This document shows, one piece after another, positions 54,662 through 64,000 of a stretch of DNA of 64,000 nucleotides. A program made the position numbers and the translations under genes. The stretch is taken from contig CACEAP010000003.1 in the NCBI GenBank assembly GCA_902557645.1, forward strand, positions 124,001 through 188,000, in the 5' to 3' direction. Under the pieces are notes generated by a model, which saw only the letters and a program-made list of their open reading frames with translations, did no database searches and was not told where the DNA came from. Source of the stretch: an uncultured SAR86 cluster bacterium. GTDB lineage: Bacteria; Pseudomonadota; Gammaproteobacteria; Magnimaribacterales; D2472. Positions within the stretch are counted from its first letter, which is position 1. Each line of letters starts with the position of its first letter.

Positions 54662-56035
54662 ATGTCTGATATAACGCAAAATATAAACGAGCAAGCAAGG
54701 GAGGCCGAAAGAGCTGTTTTGGGCGGCCTTATGCTTGAAACTGAAAGATTCGATACAGTCACTCCTATAATCAATCATGAAGATTTTCAAGGAAAAGACC
54801 ACCAATTGATTTATGAATCAATGTTTGAGCTTATTGAAGAGAATAAACCTCTTGACCCTATAACGGTTTCTGAAAAATTAGATAATAAAAATCTACTTAA
54901 TAAAATTGGTGGCAAAAATTATCTAATTGAGTTAGCTACAAGCACACCTACTGCTGCCAATATAGAAGCATATGCTGAGATAATCAGACAAAGGTCTATT
55001 ACTCGCCAACTCATGAAAACAAATTCTGAGATTGCTGAGTTAATTAATAATCCTCAAGGACAAGATGGTGCTAGCCTTTTAAATGAGGCTGAAAGAAAAA
55101 TTTTTGCACTTAATGAGCAAGCAAATTTATCTGACAGCGCATTACAGTCAATGAATGAACTCATTCCTGCAACAATGGATAGACTCCATGAATTATCTAA
55201 AATGGGAAGGGGTAATATCATTGGTAATTCTACAGGTTTTAAAGATTTAGATACAAAGTTACAGGGAGTTCAAAATGGAGATTTGATTGTTGTAGCTGGA
55301 AGACCGAGTATGGGTAAGACTGCGTTTGCAATGAATCTAGCAGAAAATGTTCTTTTAAATGAGGATAATGAAGGCGCAGTTTTAATTTTTAGTTTAGAAA
55401 TGCCAGGAGAGTCATTAACAACTAGATTGCTTTCAGGCATGTGTAAAATTGATCAACAAAAAGTAAGGTCTGGCATGCTCAAAGACAATGAATTGAAGCA
55501 AATATTTGAAGAGGGTGAACGATTAAAGAATAAACCATTATATATTGATGATAGCTCTTTGCTATCACCTATGGAGCTTTTAGCAAAATCTAGAAGACTT
55601 CATAGATCAGAAGAAAATGGATTGTCTCTTATTGTTGTTGACTATCTTCAATTGATGCAGGTACCTGGATCAACTGAAAATAGAGTTAATCAGATTTCTG
55701 AAATATCAAGATCATTAAAATCATTAGCAAGAGAGTTAAATGTTCCAGTCATTGCACTATCGCAGTTGAATAGAGGTGTGGATTCAAGACCAAACAGAAG
55801 ACCAATTATGTCAGATTTAAGAGACTCTGGAGCAATTGAGCAGGATGCAGATGTTATTTTATTCCTATATAGAGATGAGGTTTATAATGAAGATTCAGAC
55901 CAAGGCAATAAAGCAGAAATAATAATTGGCAAGCAAAGGAATGGCCCTATAGGAACTTGCTATCTAACTTTCTTAAAAGAATATACACGATTTGAAAATT
56001 TCTCAAATGATGGATTTTACGATTCATTTGAATGA
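54662..56035 (+). CDS. dnaB: Replicative DNA helicase DnaB
   Basis: DnaB is the hexameric fork helicase. The 457 residues (E. coli 471) have the primase-interacting N-terminal domain (REAERAVLGGLMLE near 12-25), a linker, and the RecA-like domain from about 190 with STGFKDLDTKLQG, Walker A GRPSMGKTAFAMN near 214-226, VVDYLQLMQVPG near 324 and a C-terminal IGKQRNGPIG near 425. No intein is present. It overlaps alr by 4 bp. Confidence 0.97.
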   Translation: MSDITQNINEQAREAERAVLGGLMLETERFDTVTPIINHEDFQGKDHQLIYESMFELIEENKPLDPITVSEKLDNKNLLNKIGGKNYLIELATSTPTAANIEAYAEIIRQRSITRQLMKTNSEIAELINNPQGQDGASLLNEAERKIFALNEQANLSDSALQSMNELIPATMDRLHELSKMGRGNIIGNSTGFKDLDTKLQGVQNGDLIVVAGRPSMGKTAFAMNLAENVLLNEDNEGAVLIFSLEMPGESLTTRLLSGMCKIDQQKVRSGMLKDNELKQIFEEGERLKNKPLYIDDSSLLSPMELLAKSRRLHRSEENGLSLIVVDYLQLMQVPGSTENRVNQISEISRSLKSLARELNVPVIALSQLNRGVDSRPNRRPIMSDLRDSGAIEQDADVILFLYRDEVYNEDSDQGNKAEIIIGKQRNGPIGTCYLTFLKEYTRFENFSNDGFYDSFE

Positions 56036-57087
56036 GAGAACCATCAGCAGAGCTCATAATCGATATAGATAGAATTAGAAATAATATTATCTATTTAAAA
56101 TCTTTACTTAAACCTGATACTAAATTTATGGCTATATTAAAAGCTAATGCATATGGCCATGGTTTGAATATTATATCGAAATCAATTGATGATCTTGTGG
56201 ATGGCTATGGTTTAGTGAGATTAGAAGAAGCCACTTCAGTTAGAAAATATACATCAAAAAAAATACTTTTAATGCAAGGTGTATATTCTGAAGATGATTT
56301 TAAAATTGCATACGATAATAAATTTGATTTAGTAGTGCATAACAAAAATCAGTTATTTGCTTTTGAAAACTCAGATATCAATATATGGTTAAAAGTAAAC
56401 ACTGGAATGAACAGACTTGGTTTTCTTCCAGAAGAGATAATATCTCTGCATAAGTTGTATGATTTAGATAAAAGGAAGTATGTATTAATGTCTCATTTGG
56501 CATGCTCTGATAACCCCAAAGATCAATTAAATGAAAAACAATTCAAATCATTTGATCAGCTTGCTGATGCATTAGAAGCTAATTTTGAAAAAAGTATAGG
56601 CAATACTGGTTGTATTTTAAATTATCCAGATCAATGTTTTGACTGGGTAAGATCAGGTATTGGTTTATATGGTGGGGTTCTTGGAAATAATAAATTAAAA
56701 TCAGCAATGACTTTTAGGTCACAGGTTATAGAAATTAGAAATATAAAACAGAATGATAGAGTAGGCTATAACGGAAGAGTTATTGCAAAAAAAGATATGA
56801 AAATCGCTATTGTCTATGCAGGATATGCTGACGGCTTCCCTCAATCAATCATGGATAATTCTAAAGTAGTGATCAATGATCAAGTCGCAGAAACATTTGG
56901 CCAAGTAAGCATGGATCTTATATCAATAGACGTAACTAATATATCTAATTGTAATATTGGTGACTGGTGTATACTTTGGAACGAAGAGTATACTCATACG
57001 AACATAGCAAAAGACAGTAATTTGATTTCGTATGAACTTATGACTAGGATAACCCCTAGAGTTAAAGTTATTTATGAGAATTTATGA
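56032..57087 (+). CDS. alr: Alanine racemase
   Basis: Alr interconverts L- and D-alanine with PLP, supplying Ddl. The 351 residues (E. coli 359) show the PLP lysine in MAILKANAYGHGL near 33-45, the RLGF segment near 125, RSGIGLYGG near 208, and the catalytic tyrosine region AIVYAGYADGFPQS near 255-268. ATG 56032 overlaps the dnaB stop. It overlaps the diiron gene by 4 bp. Confidence 0.95.
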   Translation: MREPSAELIIDIDRIRNNIIYLKSLLKPDTKFMAILKANAYGHGLNIISKSIDDLVDGYGLVRLEEATSVRKYTSKKILLMQGVYSEDDFKIAYDNKFDLVVHNKNQLFAFENSDINIWLKVNTGMNRLGFLPEEIISLHKLYDLDKRKYVLMSHLACSDNPKDQLNEKQFKSFDQLADALEANFEKSIGNTGCILNYPDQCFDWVRSGIGLYGGVLGNNKLKSAMTFRSQVIEIRNIKQNDRVGYNGRVIAKKDMKIAIVYAGYADGFPQSIMDNSKVVINDQVAETFGQVSMDLISIDVTNISNCNIGDWCILWNEEYTHTNIAKDSNLISYELMTRITPRVKVIYENL

Positions 57088-58163
57088 AAATTAACTATGT
57101 AAAAGAAAACTTAAGAAAAATCACTTATGAAGATGATTTTCCAGAGTATATGACAGAAAAACATGCAGAAGATATTGCAGAAGTTTTTAATACTCCTTTA
57201 ACTGGTTCATACAATTGGGATTACAGAATTCAGGATAATAGAATTAAGCGACTTTATGAGTTAGGTAAAGAGCTTAATTGGAATGTTGAAATGGATATCA
57301 ATTGGGATAGACCATACGAAGAACTAAAAGAACCATTTCCTATTTTCTGGGATGATTATCCTCCATATAAAAAAATGTCAGATGCTCAAAAATTAGATTT
57401 TTTAAAACATCGACAATCTTGGAGTATGAGTCAGTTTTTACATGGAGAGCAGGGTGCTGTTTTAGTAGCTTCTCAATTGACTAGTTGTGCACCAACTTTT
57501 AATGCAAAACTTTACGCAGCCTCTCAGACTTTTGATGAAGCAAGGCATGTTGAAGCTTTTAATAAATACATCCAAACAAGAATGAAGTTGATGTATCCAA
57601 TTGGGAATGAATTAAAATCAATTCTCGATAAGATTCTTACCGATGAAAGATGGGATCTAAAATTTATTGGAATGCAAATCATTATTGAGGGTTTAGCTTT
57701 GGCTGCATTTCAATCCTCAAGAGATCTAACTACTGATCCAGTCCTAAAAGATATGCTTGGATTAATTATAAGAGATGAAGCAAGACATGTAACTTTTGGA
57801 GTTAATTATTTAGAAGAATTTGTATCTACTTTGTCAAAAGATGAGATAGAAGAAAGAGCACAATTTGCCTATGAAGCATGTTTATTAAGTCGTCAAAGAC
57901 TTGTATCAACTGATGTATTCGATCATTTTGGTTGGGATGTTGAAGAAGCAAGGTTATTTCAGCAATCTTCAGACATTAATAAAATGTTTCAAAAATTACT
58001 CTTTCAAAGAGTTGTTCCTAATTTATCTAGAATCGGTTTATTAACTGATTCTGTTAGAGAAAATTTTGATAAGCTTGGTATACTTGAGTATGAAGACGCT
58101 CAAAGTGACTACGAAGTAGATTGGGCTGATTTATCTAGGCCTTTATTTGAAGATTCTGCTTAA
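57084..58163 (+). CDS. Ferritin-like diiron protein, unknown substrate
   Basis: The 359 residues carry two iron-binding helix pairs of the carboxylate-diiron type: Glu 122 (HGEQGA), Glu 152 and His 155 (DEARH), Glu 202 (IEG) and Glu 232 with His 235 (DEARH). This resembles ribonucleotide reductase R2-like and diiron oxygenase/desaturase families. No ribonucleotide reductase alpha subunit is nearby. There is no signal peptide, so it is probably cytoplasmic. It is translationally coupled to alr (ATGA). Homologues annotated only as ferritin-like are known from marine gammaproteobacteria, to my recollection. The reaction cannot be named. Confidence 0.8.
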   Translation: MKINYVKENLRKITYEDDFPEYMTEKHAEDIAEVFNTPLTGSYNWDYRIQDNRIKRLYELGKELNWNVEMDINWDRPYEELKEPFPIFWDDYPPYKKMSDAQKLDFLKHRQSWSMSQFLHGEQGAVLVASQLTSCAPTFNAKLYAASQTFDEARHVEAFNKYIQTRMKLMYPIGNELKSILDKILTDERWDLKFIGMQIIIEGLALAAFQSSRDLTTDPVLKDMLGLIIRDEARHVTFGVNYLEEFVSTLSKDEIEERAQFAYEACLLSRQRLVSTDVFDHFGWDVEEARLFQQSSDINKMFQKLLFQRVVPNLSRIGLLTDSVRENFDKLGILEYEDAQSDYEVDWADLSRPLFEDSA

Positions 58164-58169
58164 TTTCAT

Positions 58170-58197
58170 TTATCAATTAACTATTATCTGATATTCT
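58170..58197 (+). promoter_or_regulatory. Possible promoter of pyrG-kdsA-eno
   Basis: TTATCA (58170-58175) and TATTCT (58192-58197) are 16 bp apart in the 61-bp gap before pyrG. Each matches four of six consensus bases. A second AT-rich -10 candidate, TATAAA, lies at 58210-58215. Confidence 0.3.
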
Positions 58198-58221
58198 GTT
58201 ATCCCATCATATAAAAATTAA

Positions 58222-60692
<2,471 letters not shown>

Positions 60693-60697
60693 TATTT

Positions 60698-61972
60698 ATG
60701 TCAACAATAAAATCAATTAAAGCTATCCAAGTTTTAGATTCAAGAGGCGTCCCAACAGTCGCTTGCAGAGTATCTCTTGATAATGGCACTTCTGCAGAAG
60801 TCAAAGTACCCAGTGGAGCATCTACAGGCTCTAAAGAAGCTTTAGAATTAAGGGATGGCGAAAGTATATTTCTTGGAAAAGGAGTTATGAGAGCTGTAAA
60901 AAATATCAATACTTTTATACAGCCTGCATTCATAGGAAGAAATCCATTTGAGCAAGAAAAAATTGATAATGAATTAATATTATTAGATGGCACAGATTCA
61001 AAATCCAAACTTGGAGCCAATTCAATTTTAGCTGTATCACTAGCAATGTGTAGAGTGGCTGCTAAAGATAAGAAAATAAGTTTGTTCAACCATTTTAGCA
61101 ATATTTATAAGGACATTACTGGCAACACAGTGAAGCCTAGCCTTCCAATGCCTATGTTAAATATTCTGAATGGCGGAGAGCATGCAGACAATAATATAGA
61201 TATCCAAGAATTTATGATTATTCCAAAGGGAGCTTCAAGCTTTAGTGAGGCAATTAGATGGTCTTCTGAAATATATTGGAATCTTAAAAATATCTTAAAA
61301 GAAAAAGATCTAGCCACTGCTGTTGGAGATGAGGGTGGATTTGCACCTAACCTTAATTCAAATGAAGATGCTATTAAGCTGATTATTGAATCTATTGAAA
61401 AATCAAATCTTGAAGCAGGAAAAGATATTTTTCTTGCTTTAGATTGTGCTGCAAGTGAATTTTATAAAAATGAGAGTTATCATTTAGTGGGTGAAGGAAA
61501 ATCATTGGATTCAGAGCAATTTGCAAATTATTTAGCCGACTTAGTTAATAAATATCCAATTATTTCTATTGAGGATGGAATGGATGAGGATGATTTAGTT
61601 GGCTGGAAGTTACTTACTGAAAAAATAGGTTCAAAGTGTCAATTAGTTGGAGATGATTTATTTGTGACCAATCCAAAAATTTTCCAAGATGGAATTGACG
61701 CAGGTTTGGCAAATGCAATATTAATTAAATTTAATCAAATAGGATCAATAACAGAAACCATTAAGACTATTGATATAGCAAATCTAAATAATTATGCTTC
61801 AATTGTCTCACATAGATCAGGTGAAACAGAAGATACAACAATTGCTGATTTAGCAGTCGGTCTTGGGGTGGGGCAAATTAAGACAGGAGCGCCATGCCGA
61901 TCTGATAGAGTTGCTAAATATAATCGTCTTTTATGGATTGAAGATGATTATTCTGATCTTCATATTGGCTAA
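60698..61972 (+). CDS. eno: Enolase
   Basis: Enolase interconverts 2-phosphoglycerate and PEP and is also a degradosome partner in E. coli. The 424 residues (E. coli 432) show [15 protein letters not shown] near 11-25, the [10 protein letters not shown] loop near 38, [17 protein letters not shown] near 151-167, [11 protein letters not shown] near 203, [11 protein letters not shown] near 312, and [17 protein letters not shown] near 369-385. Its stop shares a base with ftsB (TAATG). Confidence 0.97.
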   Translation: MSTIKSIKAIQVLDSRGVPTVACRVSLDNGTSAEVKVPSGASTGSKEALELRDGESIFLGKGVMRAVKNINTFIQPAFIGRNPFEQEKIDNELILLDGTDSKSKLGANSILAVSLAMCRVAAKDKKISLFNHFSNIYKDITGNTVKPSLPMPMLNILNGGEHADNNIDIQEFMIIPKGASSFSEAIRWSSEIYWNLKNILKEKDLATAVGDEGGFAPNLNSNEDAIKLIIESIEKSNLEAGKDIFLALDCAASEFYKNESYHLVGEGKSLDSEQFANYLADLVNKYPIISIEDGMDEDDLVGWKLLTEKIGSKCQLVGDDLFVTNPKIFQDGIDAGLANAILIKFNQIGSITETIKTIDIANLNNYASIVSHRSGETEDTTIADLAVGLGVGQIKTGAPCRSDRVAKYNRLLWIEDDYSDLHIG

Positions 61973-62277
61973 TGAAGAAATTACCTCTTTATATAATTAT
62001 TTTTTTATCGTTAATTATTTTAATCCTCTTTTACAATCTCTTTGTAAGTGAAAATGGTTATAAAGAGAGAGGTAATTTAATTATTGAGAACCAAGAATTG
62101 ACTAATAGAAATGACAGCATAAAAGATGCCAATGAAGAGTTAATATTTGAAATTGTTAATGCGCAAGATAATGAAGAGCATATTGAGAACTATGCTAGAG
62201 AAAATCTTAATTTATCAATGCCAGATGAAGAGTTTATAAAATTTAATAATACAGATTTAGAAAATCAAAATGATTAA
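61972..62277 (+). CDS. ftsB: Cell division protein FtsB
   Basis: FtsB is a small bitopic protein of the FtsQLB complex. The 101 residues have a membrane helix at about 6-24, a coiled coil from about 30 to 65 (GNLIIENQELTNRNDSIKDA) and the family's C-terminal pattern HIENYARENLNLSMPDEEFI near 72-91. It is slightly longer and more acidic than usual. Position between eno and ispD is conserved in gammaproteobacteria. Confidence 0.92.
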   Translation: MKKLPLYIIIFLSLIILILFYNLFVSENGYKERGNLIIENQELTNRNDSIKDANEELIFEIVNAQDNEEHIENYARENLNLSMPDEEFIKFNNTDLENQND

Positions 62278-63421
62278 AAATAATATTTTAGCTATTATTC
62301 CAGCAGCAGGGATTGGTTCAAGATTCTTATCTAATATGCCAAAACAATATTCGTCTATCAATGAGACAAACATTATTCAAAAAACTGTTAGTGCTTTTAT
62401 TCATTCCTCTACTATTTCTAAAATTATTATTCCTGTGAATAAGAATGATCAATACATTAAAGAGCAAGAATTTTATAAAGACCCTAAGATAAAGATTATT
62501 CAAGGAGGAGATACTAGAGCCAAGTCAGTTTTAAATGCACTAAGCTGTATAGATCTAAAAGATTATGATTATGTTTTAACTCACGATGTAGCAAGGCCTA
62601 ACATTAAAGGTGATGATATTAATTTAATAGTAGAAACAATATTAAGTAAAAAGGCAGATTGTTTGTATTTTTATACCCCTATTAATGAATCTATAAAACA
62701 AATTTCTAAAAATAAAGATATAACAGTTGATAGAGATGATTTTTTTATAGTGCAAACTCCCCAGATTTGTAAAATAGACAAATTATATAATGCCCTTATA
62801 TCAGCAATAGATGATTCTATTGATGTTCCTGATGAGTCTTATGCTATGGAGAGAATGGGTTATAAAGTTTTAAAAATTCTTGGAAATTCTTCAAATATAA
62901 AAGTTACTTTCCCTGAAGATCTTGAACTAGTTAATAAATTTAATACAAGAACTGGGACTGGCTTTGATCTGCACACATATCAACCTGGAACTGGTTTTAT
63001 TTTAGGAGGACATTTTATTGATTGCGATTATTCAATTAATGCTCATTCTGATGGAGATGTTTTATTGCATTCTATTGCTGATGCTATATTAGGAGCTGCA
63101 GCGCTTGGGGATATTGGTTTATTTTTTCCAGATAATGATCAAAAAAATAAAGACCTAGATAGTAAACAAATTATAGAACTATGTATGAATGAAATTTCTA
63201 AATTAGATCTAGAAATTTATAATATTGATGCAACTATTATATGTGAAGAGCCGAAAATAAACCCTATTCGAAAAGAAATCCTTACCTCTCTTGCAAGCAT
63301 TTTTCAAATTGATCAAGCAAAAATTGGTTTAAAGGCCACAACCTCGGAAAAGATTGGTATTATTGGAAAAAATAAAGCTATTGCTGTTCAAACTGCTGTA
63401 AATCTTAAGTACAAAGAATGA
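62270..63421 (+). CDS. ispDF: Bifunctional IspD-IspF fusion
   Basis: This single 383-residue chain carries two MEP-pathway enzymes. Residues 1 to about 222 are IspD, the cytidylyltransferase that makes CDP-methylerythritol, with AIIPAAGIGSRF near 8-19, PKQY near 24 and HDVARPN near 105. From about 225 it is IspF, the cyclase making MEcPP, with GFDLHTY (metal ligands Asp 233 and His 235), AHSDGDVLLHSIADAILGAAALGD near 260-283 and FFPDND near 287. No stop or start separates them. The IspE kinase acting between them is at 6787-7599. It overlaps surE by 4 bp. Confidence 0.96.
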   Translation: MIKNNILAIIPAAGIGSRFLSNMPKQYSSINETNIIQKTVSAFIHSSTISKIIIPVNKNDQYIKEQEFYKDPKIKIIQGGDTRAKSVLNALSCIDLKDYDYVLTHDVARPNIKGDDINLIVETILSKKADCLYFYTPINESIKQISKNKDITVDRDDFFIVQTPQICKIDKLYNALISAIDDSIDVPDESYAMERMGYKVLKILGNSSNIKVTFPEDLELVNKFNTRTGTGFDLHTYQPGTGFILGGHFIDCDYSINAHSDGDVLLHSIADAILGAAALGDIGLFFPDNDQKNKDLDSKQIIELCMNEISKLDLEIYNIDATIICEEPKINPIRKEILTSLASIFQIDQAKIGLKATTSEKIGIIGKNKAIAVQTAVNLKYKE

Positions 63422-64000
63422 AAATTTTATTAACCAATGATGATGGATATGATGCGCCAAATATTCAAGCGTTATACAAGGTTTTATCACAATTTCATGA
63501 GGTGTTTATAATAGCACCAGCTAAGAATTGTAGTGGAATGAGTGCTGCAATTTCTTTTCTAAAAGAAACTGAAATTAAGAAATTAGATGATCATACTTAT
63601 GCAGTTGATGGCACACCTGCTGATTGTACATATTTTGGGCTTTTAAGTGTTTTAGATTTTGAACCAGATATGGTTGTATCTGGAATAAATCATGGTGCAA
63701 ATTTAGGAAATGATGTTTTATATTCAGGTACTGTTGGCGCAGCTGTTGGAGGAAGAAATTTAAAATTTCCTCCTGTAGCTATTTCAGTGGCATCATATGA
63801 TGCACAAGATCCAGAATATATTGCAAATAAATCAGTAGAAATTATTAATACAATTTTTGATAATCCATCTGAATTTTCTAATAGAGTTATTAATATAAAT
63901 TTTCCTGATCTAGCTGAAAAAGATATAAAAGGAATTAAATTTACAAGATTATCTCGAAGAGGAGTTCCGGCAAAACCTCTTGAAGTCTCCTCATCTGAAA
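63418..64000 (+). CDS. surE: 5'/3'-nucleotidase SurE (partial, runs off window)
   Basis: SurE is a metal-dependent nucleoside-monophosphate phosphatase. About 194 residues are visible before the window ends. The start MKILLTNDDGYDAPN has the metal-binding Asp 8-Asp 9 pair; PAKNCSGMS near 36-44, VDGTPADCTYFGL near 62 and SGINHGANLGNDVLYSGTVGAA near 84-105 complete the active site. ATG 63418 overlaps the ispDF stop (ATGA). The truD gene usually found between ispF and surE is absent. Confidence 0.95.
   Translation, partial: MKILLTNDDGYDAPNIQALYKVLSQFHEVFIIAPAKNCSGMSAAISFLKETEIKKLDDHTYAVDGTPADCTYFGLLSVLDFEPDMVVSGINHGANLGNDVLYSGTVGAAVGGRNLKFPPVAISVASYDAQDPEYIANKSVEIINTIFDNPSEFSNRVININFPDLAEKDIKGIKFTRLSRRGVPAKPLEVSSSE

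Overview
The window is a tightly packed, strongly AT-rich stretch of chromosome (composition judged by eye, not computed) made almost entirely of housekeeping genes. The gene content and order are those of a gammaproteobacterium: hemA-lolB-ispE-tRNA-Gln-prs-rplY-pth-ychF, gatCAB next to mreBCD, lptAB-rpoN, ibaG-murA, rplM-rpsI-petABC-sspA, lpoA/rsmI/rnpB/mraZ and the dcw cluster, rpsF-rpsR-rplI-dnaB-alr, and pyrG-kdsA-eno-ftsB-ispDF-surE. Very short intergenic regions, many overlapping genes, TTG/GTG starts and shortened proteins suggest a streamlined, probably free-living marine lineage such as SAR86. That placement is inference. I see no mobile element, prophage, CRISPR array, plasmid gene or antibiotic/defence island.

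Layout. 1-3128: end of a probable truB, rpsO, pnp, then two small two-helix membrane proteins with no known function, separated by a very strong terminator. 3211-8063, minus strand: a tRNA-Met, ychF, pth, rplY, prs, tRNA-Gln, ispE and lolB. 8062-13328, plus strand: hemA, prfA, prmC, then an acyl-CoA ligase and a MaoC-type hydratase. 13333-16486, minus: gatB, gatA, gatC. 16567-22277, plus: mreB, mreC, mreD and a YhdP-like AsmA protein. 22269-27017, minus: mgtE, rpoN, lptB, lptA, kdsD. 27063-29156, plus: mlaC, ibaG, murA. 29149-30168, minus: a DegS/AlgW-type protease. 30170-35395, plus: zapE, rplM, rpsI, petABC, sspA. 35382-36590, minus: a short LpoA. 36601-53441, plus: rsmI, rnpB and the whole division and cell-wall cluster mraZ-ftsZ-rsmH-ftsL-ftsI-murE-murF-mraY-murD-ftsW-murG-murC-ddl-ftsQ-ftsA. 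53520-64000, plus: rpsF-rpsR-rplI-dnaB-alr, a diiron protein, pyrG, kdsA, eno, ftsB, ispDF and the start of surE.

How the genes work together. Most of the window builds the cell envelope: peptidoglycan precursors (murA, murC-F, mraY, murG, ddl, alr), elongation and division machinery (mreBCD, ftsZALQBIW), LPS (kdsD, kdsA, lptAB), and lipid and lipoprotein traffic (lolB, mlaC, yhdP). The rest is translation (rpsO, rplY, rpsI, rplM, rpsF, rpsR, rplI, prfA, prmC, gatCAB, pth), respiration (cytochrome bc1) and precursor supply (prs, pyrG, ispE, ispDF, hemA, eno).

The main surprises are departures from the gammaproteobacterial template. ftsZ has moved from its usual place after ftsA to just behind mraZ. 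The Rieske gene has no ATG/GTG/TTG start that keeps its twin-arginine signal, only ATA after a well-placed Shine-Dalgarno sequence. MurD is about 90 residues short and has an altered P-loop; FtsI, MurE and MurG also carry unusual signature residues. FtsQ carries a lipobox. IspD and IspF are fused. Several blocks present in the recalled Pseudomonas order (lptC/kdsC, mlaFEDB, hpf-ptsN-rapZ-npr, maf-rng, sspB, truD) are missing at their expected places. Three divergent gene pairs have 10 bp or less between start codons. No clearly new multi-gene system was found. The best candidates for undescribed biology are the tandem small membrane proteins at 2622-3128 and the diiron protein at 57084-58163.
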